Below are positions 28,129 to 35,467 of a stretch of DNA of 64,000 nt, one piece after another. Within the stretch, counting starts at the first letter, position 1; each line of letters opens with the position of its first letter. Position numbers and translations under genes: made by a program. This stretch comes from Streptomyces fungicidicus. Its GTDB lineage: Bacteria > Actinomycetota > Actinomycetes > Streptomycetales > Streptomycetaceae. Under the pieces are notes generated by a model. The model had not been told where the DNA came from and made no database searches. It was given only the letters and a program-made list of their open reading frames with translations. The stretch spans positions 3,162,001 through 3,226,000 of the forward strand of contig NZ_CP023407.1 of assembly GCF_003665435.1 (NCBI RefSeq), given 5' to 3'.

Positions 28129-28913
28129 GACGTGCGCCCCCGGGCGTCGAAGTCCTTCATCCGGTCCAGGACCTGATCGGCCGTCGGCTGGTGCATCTCG
28201 TCGACGATGCGGCCGTCGGCGAGGTACAGCACCCGGTCCGCGTAGGAGGCGGCCACGGGGTCGTGGGTGACCATCACGATGGTCTGGCCCAGCTCGTCCA
28301 CCGAGCGGCGCAGGAAGCCGAGCACCTCGGCGCCGGCCCGCGAGTCGAGGTTTCCGGTCGGCTCGTCACCGAAGATGATCTCCGGGCGGGCGGCCAGCGC
28401 CCGCGCCACGGCGACCCGCTGCTGCTGACCGCCGGACAGCTGCGTCGGCCGGTGCTTCAGCCGCTCCGCGAGCCCGACGGTCTCCACCACCCGGTCAAGC
28501 CACGCCTTGTCGGGCCTGCGGCCCGCGATGTCCATGGGCAGCGTGATGTTCTCGATCGCGTTCAGCGTCGGGAGCAGGTTGAACGCCTGGAAGATGAAAC
28601 CGATCCGGTCCCGGCGCAGCCGGGTGAGCTTCTTGTCCTTCAGACCGGTGATCTCGGTCTCGTCCAGATAGATCTGACCCGACGTCACGGTGTCGAGCCC
28701 GGCCAGGCAGTGCATCAGGGTGGACTTGCCGGACCCCGACGGGCCCATGATCGCGGTGAACCGGCCGCGTGCGATGTCCACGTCGACGTGGTCGAGGGCG
28801 ACCACACGGGTCTCCCCCGATCCGTAAGCCTTCACGACCTGCCGCGCCCGTGCGGCAACGGCCGTACGCCCTCCAGTGCCCCCGTGCCTGGGAATGGTCA
28901 CAGCCGATGTCAC
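28125..28913 (-). CDS. ABC transporter ATP-binding protein (MacB/LolD type)
   Basis: 262 aa ATPase partner of the FtsX permease. Walker A IMGPSGSGKSTLMH (~54-67), Q-loop IGFIFQAFNLLPTL (~105), signature TQLSGGQQQRVAVARAL (~158), Walker B EIIFGDEPTGNLDS (~180), H-loop VMVTHDP (~213). The GTG start at 28913 has AGGAG 7 nt upstream. It heads the operon, ATPase then permease with ATGA overlap. A 445-bp upstream gap with GTAC boxes may carry the regulatory site. Confidence 0.95.
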   Translation of the reverse strand: MTSAVTIPRHGGTGGRTAVAARARQVVKAYGSGETRVVALDHVDVDIARGRFTAIMGPSGSGKSTLMHCLAGLDTVTSGQIYLDETEITGLKDKKLTRLRRDRIGFIFQAFNLLPTLNAIENITLPMDIAGRRPDKAWLDRVVETVGLAERLKHRPTQLSGGQQQRVAVARALAARPEIIFGDEPTGNLDSRAGAEVLGFLRRSVDELGQTIVMVTHDPVAASYADRVLYLADGRIVDEMHQPTADQVLDRMKDFDARGRTS

Positions 28914-29358
28914 GGTATGTCTCCTATGTCGGTCAGCAAGTCAGTACGGTGCCCCGGCGGCCACCCCCGTCTCCCGGCGGCCGTTCGGTGCGTGTTCGTC
29001 CGGTGCGCTTCAGTCTCGCCCCGGAGGGGGGCCGGGCGCCCTGGTGCCCGGCGCAGTCTTTTCCTGAGGAAAACCCCACCCCCGCCGGTGTGCTCCGCCA
29101 CCCCCCAGCGGCGTAAAGCCAGGTTAAGGACGGCCGGCACCCGGTCTCGTCCTCCGCCAGTACGAACCCTCCCCGACCCGTAGTACGGAGGTACCCCTAA
29201 GGGCTCTCCTCCGCCGGGCGGACACCGTCTCAGGGTCACTCCTCCCGACGGCCCATCCAGCCTCCACCCTCCCGCGGCGCGAGGGTCAACCCCGGAGCCG
29301 GGCGAAGACATGGGCCGCTCCGACCGGGGCGCGGGGCCGGCCCCGCGCCCCGGGACCG
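28914..29358. other. Regulatory gap upstream of ABC operon
   Basis: 445 bp without a gene. It holds three GTAC motifs (29160-29163, 29183-29186, 29191-29194, the last two as GTAC-N4-GTAC) and the terminator of the coiled-coil gene at its far end. A -10 or -35 could not be fixed with confidence. Confidence 0.5.
29324..29353 (-). terminator. Palindromic terminator of coiled-coil gene
   Basis: A 30-bp perfect palindrome centred between 29338 and 29339, only 6 bp after the stop codon at 29359 on the minus strand. Confidence 0.65.
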
Positions 29359-30243
29359 TCACTCCACGGCGCGGCCCGTCAGCGCGCTGAGGCTGGCGCA
29401 GACGTGGTCCATGTGGGTCTGCACGTCCTCCCGGCGTTCCGCGTGGTCGCGCAGCACCCGCTCGGTCTCCCGCGCGACGCCCTCCGCGCGGACCCGCGCC
29501 TCGGCCAGCACCTCCTCGGCCCGCTCCCGCGCCTCCTCCGCGCGGCGCCGCGCGGACTCCTCCGCGTCGGCGAAGACCTGCCGCGCCTCGGCCAGCAACC
29601 GCTCGGCGGCCGCCTCCGCCTCTACCTGCCGGGCGTGCAGCGCGGCCAGCCGCACGGCCTCCTCCCGCTCCACCTCGTCCAGCCGCTCCGCCTGCTCCCG
29701 CGCCCCCTCGGCGAGCGTCGCCGAGGTGCGCTCCCGCATCTCCCGCAGCGCCGCCAGCGTCTCCCCGCGCCGCTCCTTCACCTCCAGCCGCGCCCCGACC
29801 CGGATGCCGTCGGCCTCCGCGCGGGCCGCCTCCAGCACCTCCCGGGCACGCTCGTCGGCGTCGGCGCGCACCGCGCCGGCGTACACCTGGGCGGCCTCCC
29901 CGACACCGGCCGCCTCGTCGCGCGCCAGGTCCAGCACGTCCTGCGCGTGCTGCCGCGCCGACTCCCGAACGGCCGTCGCCTCCTCCTGGACCAGTCCGAA
30001 CAGCCGCCGCGCGCTCTCCCCGAGCGACTCGTAGGTCTGCGGGGCCAGTCCCGCCACCCGCACCCGCAGCAGCTCCAGCTCCTCCTCCATCTCCCGCGCG
30101 AGCACGGTGAACCGCGCGGCCCGTTCCCAGGCGGCGTCACGCTCGTCCGAGAGCGCCTCGACGAACGCGATCACCTGCAAGGGACGGTAGCCACGCCCCC
30201 GTACGACCTCGAAGCCCTGCGACGACACCGATGCGCTGCTCAC
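29359..30243 (-). CDS. DivIVA/FilP-like coiled-coil protein
   Basis: 294 aa. Residues ~5-45 (FEVVRGRGYRPLQVIAFVEA) have the DivIVA-type N-terminal pattern in which a short G-Y-containing lipid-binding segment precedes the coil. The remaining ~245 residues are an almost uninterrupted Ala/Glu/Arg heptad coiled coil (EAAAERLLAEARQVFADAEE, ARRRAEEARERAEEVLAEAR). Proteins of this kind in Streptomyces, often labelled cellulose-binding protein, belong with Scy/FilP/DivIVA and organise polar growth or cytoskeleton. GTG at 30243 is fixed by GAGGGG 7 nt upstream. Monocistronic. Confidence 0.8.
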   Translation of the reverse strand: MSSASVSSQGFEVVRGRGYRPLQVIAFVEALSDERDAAWERAARFTVLAREMEEELELLRVRVAGLAPQTYESLGESARRLFGLVQEEATAVRESARQHAQDVLDLARDEAAGVGEAAQVYAGAVRADADERAREVLEAARAEADGIRVGARLEVKERRGETLAALREMRERTSATLAEGAREQAERLDEVEREEAVRLAALHARQVEAEAAAERLLAEARQVFADAEESARRRAEEARERAEEVLAEARVRAEGVARETERVLRDHAERREDVQTHMDHVCASLSALTGRAVE

Positions 30244-30377
30244 CCTGGAACCCCTCTCCACCGACGGACACGAAGCCCAGCACCAAGACCGAGCACGAAA
30301 TGGGATGAATCGCGCACATCTTGATGGATCACACGGAAGTGTTCATAACGCGACACTCCGCGAGGAGGACACGCAAA

Positions 30378-30413
30378 AGCCGGGCCCGGTCGTCCTGACG
30401 ACCGGGCCCGGCT
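30378..30413 (-). terminator. Strong intrinsic terminator with T tract
   Basis: A perfect 17-bp inverted repeat (30378-30394 with 30397-30413, loop CT). On the minus strand the stem is followed by TTTTGCG, so it should terminate transcripts of the gene ending at 30447. Confidence 0.85.
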
Positions 30414-30446
30414 CCTCCCACGGCGGCGGCGCTCAGCGCCGGAGGG

Positions 30447-33011
30447 TCACAGCAACCCGTCCCACATCTCCTCGAGCAGCACCGACCACCAGCTCTCCGG
30501 CGAACCCAGCGCCGCCGGGTCCAGCGCGGCCAACTGCGCCTGGAAATCGACCGTCCAGCGGCCCGCCTGCTCCTGGTTCAGCCCGAACCGCAGCCGCCAC
30601 ATCCTGCCCAGCAGCGCCAGACAGCGCGCGAACTCCGGCAGACCGGTGTTCACGAACTGCGGCGGCACCGGCGCACCGCCCGGCCCCGCCTCCACCGGCA
30701 CCGCGACGATGTTCGCCGTGCCGTACTGCACACAGATCGCCTTGCCGAAGTCGCTGCCCATCACCAGGTACGAACCCGCGTCCGGCGCGGGCTGCACGCC
30801 ACGCTCCGCCGCCAGCTCCGCCAGCGTCGGCACCGGACGCCCCGGCTGGGCCTGCGCCCAGAAGAACGGGCCCATGTCCACCGGCAGACCGGCCGCCACC
30901 AGCGTGTGCGCCACCACCGGCGGCACCCCCTGCCGGGACACCGCCGCCTGCTCGAACCGGAACACGCCCGGCCCGAACGCGCCCGCCAGCTCCTGCGCGA
31001 CGGCCTCCGGCGGAACCGGCGGCGCCGGCTGCACCGGCGGAATCGGCGCGCGCACCGGCGCGGGACGCGCGGGACCGTCCGCGACCTGGTGCAACTCACC
31101 CTGGTGGGCCAGCAGTTGCTGCATCCCCTGCTGCCGGCTCGCATGATCCGCGCCGTACGGGGCGATGCTCGTGATCCGCGCCTGCGGCCACTGCTCCCGG
31201 ATCATCCGCGCGCAGTACGCACCGGGCAGCTCGCACGACTCCAGCTCGGTGTGCAGCTCCAGCACCTGGTCCGGCGGCACGTTCATGGCGCGCAGCTCGT
31301 GGAAGATCTGCCACTCCGGGTGCGGCGTGCCCGGCGCCGAACGCCGGATCAGCTGCTGCTCGCTGCCGTCCTGCGCCCGGTAGCGCAGCACCGCCTGATA
31401 GCCGGGGCCGACGGTCGGCTGACCGGCGGGCTGCGGCGGATAGCCGTACGCCGGAGGCTGCCCCGGCGCGGGAACACCGGGCGGCATCGCGCCGGGCGGC
31501 ATCGGCGGCGCACCCGCGGGCACGCCCGGAGGCGCCGGCGGCGGGGGCGCGCCGGGACCGCCCACCGAGGGCGCGGCCAGCACGGTCTCCGCGTGGTGCA
31601 CCGGCCCCCGCCCGCCCGCCGTACCGGGAGCGGCCGGAGCACCGGGCGGCTGCGGGGCACCGGGCGCACCGGGCGCGCCAGGAGGCTGCGGGGCGCCGGG
31701 CGCGGAGGGGGGACCGGGGGGCGCCGGAGGCTGCGGCGCGCCGGGACCGGCCGGCCCCATGCCCGACGGATCGGCGAACATCGTCGCCGCGTGGTGCACC
31801 CCACCCGGCGGCGTACCCGGCGTACCCGGCGCGCCGGGCGGCGGCGGAGGCGGCGCCGGGGTCCCGGGCGGCGGCGTCGCGCCACCCGGAGCACCGGGCC
31901 CGTCCGGGCCGAGCGACGACACCATCTGCGTCGGCACGTACCCGCCCGCCGGCGCACCCGGAGGCGGCGTCGGCGTACCACCCGGGCGCGCGCCCGGCGT
32001 ACCCGGAGCGCCCGGCGGAGGCGGAGTCGTCGCACCCGGGCCGCGGCGCGGAGGCGGAGCCGCCTTGCTGGTCGCCGCGTCGGCGATGTCCCCCGCGTTC
32101 GGCGCGAGCGGCCGCTCCGGCGCACCCGGACCGGGTGGCGGAGGCGCAGCGGGCATACCGGGAGGAGGCGTCCCCGGCACACCCGGCGGAGGCGTCCCGG
32201 GAGGAGGCGTCCCCGGCGCACCGCCGGGACCCTGCGGATAGCCGTACTGCGCGGGCGCCTGCGGCACACCCTGCGGCGCGCCGGAACCCGGAAGCGCCGG
32301 CGCGACAGTCGTCGCCGGCAGCCCGCTGCCACCCGACATCAACGTCGTCTTCGCCTCCGGCGGCGCAGCGGGCGGCGGAGCGTCGTCGTCCGGCTCGCTC
32401 AGCTGCTGCGCGAACACCGTCTCCGGCAGCGGCACCGAACGGTCCTCACCCGCATCCGCGTTCGTGTCCGTACCGGCCCACGGAGTGGCCCCGGCCGGCG
32501 CCCCCGCGCCCGACTGCGCACCGCTCCCCCCGGCAGCGGGCCACGCGGCCCCGCTCCCCGACGCGTCCGCGGACGCCGCCGCAGGATCCGGAGCGGAACC
32601 CGAGGACGACCCCGAACCCTCCCCCCGACGGTCCGGAATCCCCAGCCGGTCCGCCGCCTCCTGCAACCACTCCGGCGGACTCAACAGGAACGACGTCTGA
32701 TTCAGATCCACCCGCGCCGCAGGCGCCGGAGCCGGCTCGGACGCCACGTCCTCACGGCCGTACTCCTCCTCGTACCGGCGGATCACCTCACCCACCGGCA
32801 ACCCCGGCCACAACGTCGCCTCACCACTGTCACGGGCGATCACCAGGCGCTGCGCGCCCCCGTCCGAACGAGGCCCGTCCGCACGGTCCTCCGCCCACAC
32901 CACGAACCCCAGGTCGAACTCCCGTACCCGCACCTCACGATGCTGGTACGACGGCACATCGCCGTTGACCCACTCCTCCGCACGCTCCTGCGCCTGCGCG
33001 AACGTCACCAT
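30447..33011 (-). CDS. Imm35-like / deaminase-like / SUKH-4 three-domain protein
   Basis: 854 aa cytoplasmic protein. Residues 1-~86 resemble YrhB/Imm35 immunity proteins (AQERAEEWVNGDVPSYQH ... GLPVGEVIRRYEEEYG). Residues ~127-530 are a low-complexity Pro/Gly/Ala linker with many PGTPPPG-type units. Residues ~535-645 form a small domain with HTELESCELPGAYCARMI (587-604) and RITSIAPYG, resembling deaminase-superfamily toxin domains (Glu next to His, then two Cys). Residues ~673-854 match SUKH-4 immunity proteins (VMGSDFGKAICVQYG ... WWSVLLEEMWDGLL). No signal peptide or membrane helix. It follows the WHH-SUKH gene after 9 bp, so the two form an operon. Domain names are by eye; the deaminase assignment is the least certain. 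Confidence 0.7.
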   Translation of the reverse strand: MVTFAQAQERAEEWVNGDVPSYQHREVRVREFDLGFVVWAEDRADGPRSDGGAQRLVIARDSGEATLWPGLPVGEVIRRYEEEYGREDVASEPAPAPAARVDLNQTSFLLSPPEWLQEAADRLGIPDRRGEGSGSSSGSAPDPAAASADASGSGAAWPAAGGSGAQSGAGAPAGATPWAGTDTNADAGEDRSVPLPETVFAQQLSEPDDDAPPPAAPPEAKTTLMSGGSGLPATTVAPALPGSGAPQGVPQAPAQYGYPQGPGGAPGTPPPGTPPPGVPGTPPPGMPAAPPPPGPGAPERPLAPNAGDIADAATSKAAPPPRRGPGATTPPPPGAPGTPGARPGGTPTPPPGAPAGGYVPTQMVSSLGPDGPGAPGGATPPPGTPAPPPPPPGAPGTPGTPPGGVHHAATMFADPSGMGPAGPGAPQPPAPPGPPSAPGAPQPPGAPGAPGAPQPPGAPAAPGTAGGRGPVHHAETVLAAPSVGGPGAPPPPAPPGVPAGAPPMPPGAMPPGVPAPGQPPAYGYPPQPAGQPTVGPGYQAVLRYRAQDGSEQQLIRRSAPGTPHPEWQIFHELRAMNVPPDQVLELHTELESCELPGAYCARMIREQWPQARITSIAPYGADHASRQQGMQQLLAHQGELHQVADGPARPAPVRAPIPPVQPAPPVPPEAVAQELAGAFGPGVFRFEQAAVSRQGVPPVVAHTLVAAGLPVDMGPFFWAQAQPGRPVPTLAELAAERGVQPAPDAGSYLVMGSDFGKAICVQYGTANIVAVPVEAGPGGAPVPPQFVNTGLPEFARCLALLGRMWRLRFGLNQEQAGRWTVDFQAQLAALDPAALGSPESWWSVLLEEMWDGLL

Positions 33012-33020
33012 CGCCGAAGC

Positions 33021-34040
33021 TCACTCCCCCGCGGAAGAAACCGGAACGGCACGCGCGAACCCACCGTCCACCATCAGATTCGCCACCGTCTCCAGCTCCG
33101 GCGGAGACCCCGCCAACCGGGACAGAAAACCGTCGAAGTCGTCCCCGCACGACAGCAGCAGCCGCTCCACCCGCTCCGCCGGCGGCAACGACGGATCCAC
33201 GTCACGCACATCGTCGTACGCGCAGAACCACACCGAACCCTGCCGCTCGCCCCGCACCTTCACCGCCAGCAGACCACCCTGCACGAACGCCACGCACAGA
33301 TAGTCCTTGGTCAGATGATCACGCAGGCACTTGTTGACATAGACGAGGTCATTGACCGCCGCCTCGTCCCGCACCGTGAAGAACGGCTGGTCCACCAACA
33401 ACCCCAGCTCCGCGTCCAACGCCGTCCCCACCGGCGCACAACCACCCGCCGCCTTCAAGAACGACCGGTACGCCCCCGGCAGCCGGTACCCGAGATCCTC
33501 CTCGACCCCCAGCACCTGCGACTCCGTCACCGCCACACCCGACTTCGGCAGCCCGAAATGCGCCGGACGCGTCTCCTGCAACGGCCGCGTCCCCCGCTTG
33601 CCCTGGTCCACCACCGCCGTCGCCACCCCACCGTGATGCCGCAGCAACGCCTTCACATCGACCGGAACCAGCTCCAGCCGCCGCGAACCCACCACGTGAT
33701 GCCACGTCCAGCCGTGCGGCGTCGCCACCGCCGGCACCGTGTCCCACAACTCGTGACCACTCGCCGCCAGCGCCGCGTTCGCCGACACGTAGTCCGTCAG
33801 CCGCAACTCGTCCACGCCGAAACCCTCCGGCGGATCCGCGATCTCCGCCGCCGCCCGCGCGTACGCCGAAAAATCGGGATAACCACGCTCGTCCACCCGC
33901 ACACCTCTCGGGTGACGCGCCGCCCGCACCGGATCCGGGAAGTGCACGACCTGCCCGGCATAGGCCGCGTTCGGCGGCACGGCATCTCCCCCGGCCTGGC
34001 GGCCGGAAGGTGCCCCCAGCCCGAGCCGACCTGTCGTCAT
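33021..34040 (-). CDS. WHH-type HNH nuclease-like / SUKH fusion protein
   Basis: 339 aa. Residues ~50-140 resemble the HNH/Endo VII nuclease toxin domain with conserved WHH: YPDFSAYARAAAEI, HGWTWHHVVGSRRLELVPVD (W113, H114, H115) and ALLRHHGGVA (H134, H135). Residues ~165-315 resemble SMI1/KNR4 (SUKH-1) immunity proteins: GVEEDLGYRLPGAYRSFLKAAGG, then acidic strands VWFCAYDDVRDVDPSLPPAERV. A nuclease-like and an immunity-like domain are thus in one chain. No secretion signal. ATG at 34040 has GGGGG 8 nt upstream. First gene of a two-gene minus-strand operon, divergent from the deaminase/SUKH-3 pair. The WHH assignment is from pattern recognition. Confidence 0.72.
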   Translation of the reverse strand: MTTGRLGLGAPSGRQAGGDAVPPNAAYAGQVVHFPDPVRAARHPRGVRVDERGYPDFSAYARAAAEIADPPEGFGVDELRLTDYVSANAALAASGHELWDTVPAVATPHGWTWHHVVGSRRLELVPVDVKALLRHHGGVATAVVDQGKRGTRPLQETRPAHFGLPKSGVAVTESQVLGVEEDLGYRLPGAYRSFLKAAGGCAPVGTALDAELGLLVDQPFFTVRDEAAVNDLVYVNKCLRDHLTKDYLCVAFVQGGLLAVKVRGERQGSVWFCAYDDVRDVDPSLPPAERVERLLLSCGDDFDGFLSRLAGSPPELETVANLMVDGGFARAVPVSSAGE

Positions 34041-34390
34041 CGCGGTTGCCCCCTGCGGCACTCTGTACGACTCCCACCGCCCCCTACGGACGGTTACGGA
34101 ACGTATTCGACTGTCACGTCTGTCTCGACTGCATTCCGCCCCGACCCCCACAGCGCCCGCACACCCAACCGCGCGGTCACCGCAGGAATCGCGGTGCCGA
34201 CAGCCTATGCCGTACGACTCCACCGGTCACCGGCACCGGCCCCCCACCCTTCCGCTTCCGTGACCAGCCGTCACCCTCCCGTGACAGCCCGCCCCGAACA
34301 GGGCGTGTCGCCCCGCCCCAGCTTCCGCATCAGCCACCCCATTTGGCACTCTGTGACCTCCGAGGGGATGCTCGGGAGGGGATGACGATC
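34041..34390. promoter_or_regulatory. Shared divergent promoter region of the SUKH/toxin-like cluster
   Basis: 350 bp between the two divergent transcription units. It contains GTGAC/GTCAC half-sites at 34226-34230, 34260-34264, 34270-34274 and 34281-34285, and the palindrome GCGGTCACCGC at 34173-34183. No other gene is convincing here. Confidence 0.5.
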
Positions 34391-34921
34391 ATGAACGCAA
34401 CGCAGACAGGGCCGCACAGCGGCCCCTCCGGCGACCCTCGCTCCGGCGACCCCCGCATCGGCTGGAGCGCCACCGACACCGCCCACACCCCCACCCTCCA
34501 CCACCGCCGCGACGGCATCCTGCCCACCATCGCCGCCGCCCTCTCCGTCCGCGGCGACACCCTCACCGGCACCGCCGCACGCGGCGACACACCCCCCGCC
34601 CTCCACCCCCTCGTCCAGGACTTCCTCGACACCCTCACCAGCGACCAACGCGACCGCTTCACCGGCCGCTGCGCCGAGACCATCCTCATCTCACGGCACA
34701 TCACCACCGCCGACAACGCACGCAGCAAACGCGCCGCACGCAAACCCATGACCAACGGCGAAGCCCGCAAAGCCCTCAAACAAGCGAAACTCACCACCCG
34801 CCGCATCCGCGAAGACGGCGACCCCCTCCACGGCAGCTACGCCGCCCCCTGCCGCGCCTGCGCCGCCCTCAGCGCCCACTTCGGCGTCCGCACGGTCGAC
34901 CCGGCCACCACCGCCAACTGA
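34391..34921 (+). CDS. YwqJ-type nucleic-acid deaminase-like protein
   Basis: 176 aa. The second half carries the deaminase signature: GRCAETILISRHI (C94-A95-E96, zinc ligand and catalytic Glu) and DPLHGSYAAPCRACAALSAH (P153-C154-x-x-C157, zinc ligands), the hallmark of YwqJ-like toxin deaminases that edit cytosine or adenine in nucleic acid or nucleotides. The N-terminal ~70 residues are unstructured (Pro, Thr, Gly, Asp). No export signal. I choose ATG at 34391 (GGGAGGGG 9 nt upstream); ATG at 34382 abuts that site. The SUKH-3 gene follows 33 bp downstream, so this is a putative effector-immunity pair. Codons end almost only in C. Confidence 0.8.
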   Translation: MNATQTGPHSGPSGDPRSGDPRIGWSATDTAHTPTLHHRRDGILPTIAAALSVRGDTLTGTAARGDTPPALHPLVQDFLDTLTSDQRDRFTGRCAETILISRHITTADNARSKRAARKPMTNGEARKALKQAKLTTRRIREDGDPLHGSYAAPCRACAALSAHFGVRTVDPATTAN

Positions 34922-34954
34922 CCCACGGCCCCCACGACCACGAACGAAGAACAG

Positions 34955-35449
34955 ATGCACACCGACCGCACCTCGACCACCCGCTTCGCCGTACCCGTCG
35001 ACGCGGCCCTGCGCACCGCCGGCTGGCAACCCGGACACTGGGACATCAAACAAGCGGAGATCTGGGCCGACACCCTCCGCGACCACACCTCACCCGCCGG
35101 ACACCGCCACGCCGTCTTCCCCGCCGCCGTCGAAGCCTGGGCCGAATTCGGCGGCCTCCGCATCAGCCCCGGAGGACCCGGCCGGCAGATCGCCCCCGCC
35201 ACCCTCCACCTCGACCCCCTCCACGGCCTCCACATGGCCCGCACCCTCGGCGACCTCGGCCGCGCCCTCGACACCGAGGTCAGCCCCCTCGGCGCCGAAA
35301 CCGACACCCAGGCACTCCTCGCCATCGACACCCAGGGCCGCGTCTACGCCCTCGACCACACCGGCGACTGGTACCTCGGCCCCCACATCGACCACGCCCT
35401 CACCAGCCTGGTCTCCGGCACCCAGCCCACCCGCCTCACCACCGGCTGA
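34955..35449 (+). CDS. SUKH-3 family immunity-like protein
   Basis: 164 aa. Pattern typical of SUKH-3: RTAGWQPGHWDIKQAEIWAD (~22-41), AAVEAWAEFGGLRISPGGPG (~60-79), a central strand HLDPLHGLH, then LLAIDTQGRVYALDHTGDW (~112-130) and YLGPHIDHALTSLVSGTQP. SUKH proteins neutralise nuclease and deaminase toxins in polymorphic-toxin loci. Here it directly follows the YwqJ-type deaminase and probably protects against it. Ribosome site is weak (GAAGAACAG). Soluble, no signal peptide. Confidence 0.82.
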   Translation: MHTDRTSTTRFAVPVDAALRTAGWQPGHWDIKQAEIWADTLRDHTSPAGHRHAVFPAAVEAWAEFGGLRISPGGPGRQIAPATLHLDPLHGLHMARTLGDLGRALDTEVSPLGAETDTQALLAIDTQGRVYALDHTGDWYLGPHIDHALTSLVSGTQPTRLTTG

Positions 35450-35467
35450 CCCCGCGCACCCACCCGG

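Noticed and set aside
31400..32400. Dense GGCG/CCGG repeat DNA resembling a tandem-repeat or CRISPR-like array
   Set aside because: The units are irregular, have no constant spacers, and encode the Pro/Gly linker of the 854-residue protein.
30906..34385. A 1159-codon Arg-rich frame on the plus strand opposite the SUKH-type genes
   Set aside because: Composition is extremely Arg/Pro-rich with no hydrophobic core, as in frame shadows; the minus-strand genes have ribosome sites and recognisable domains.
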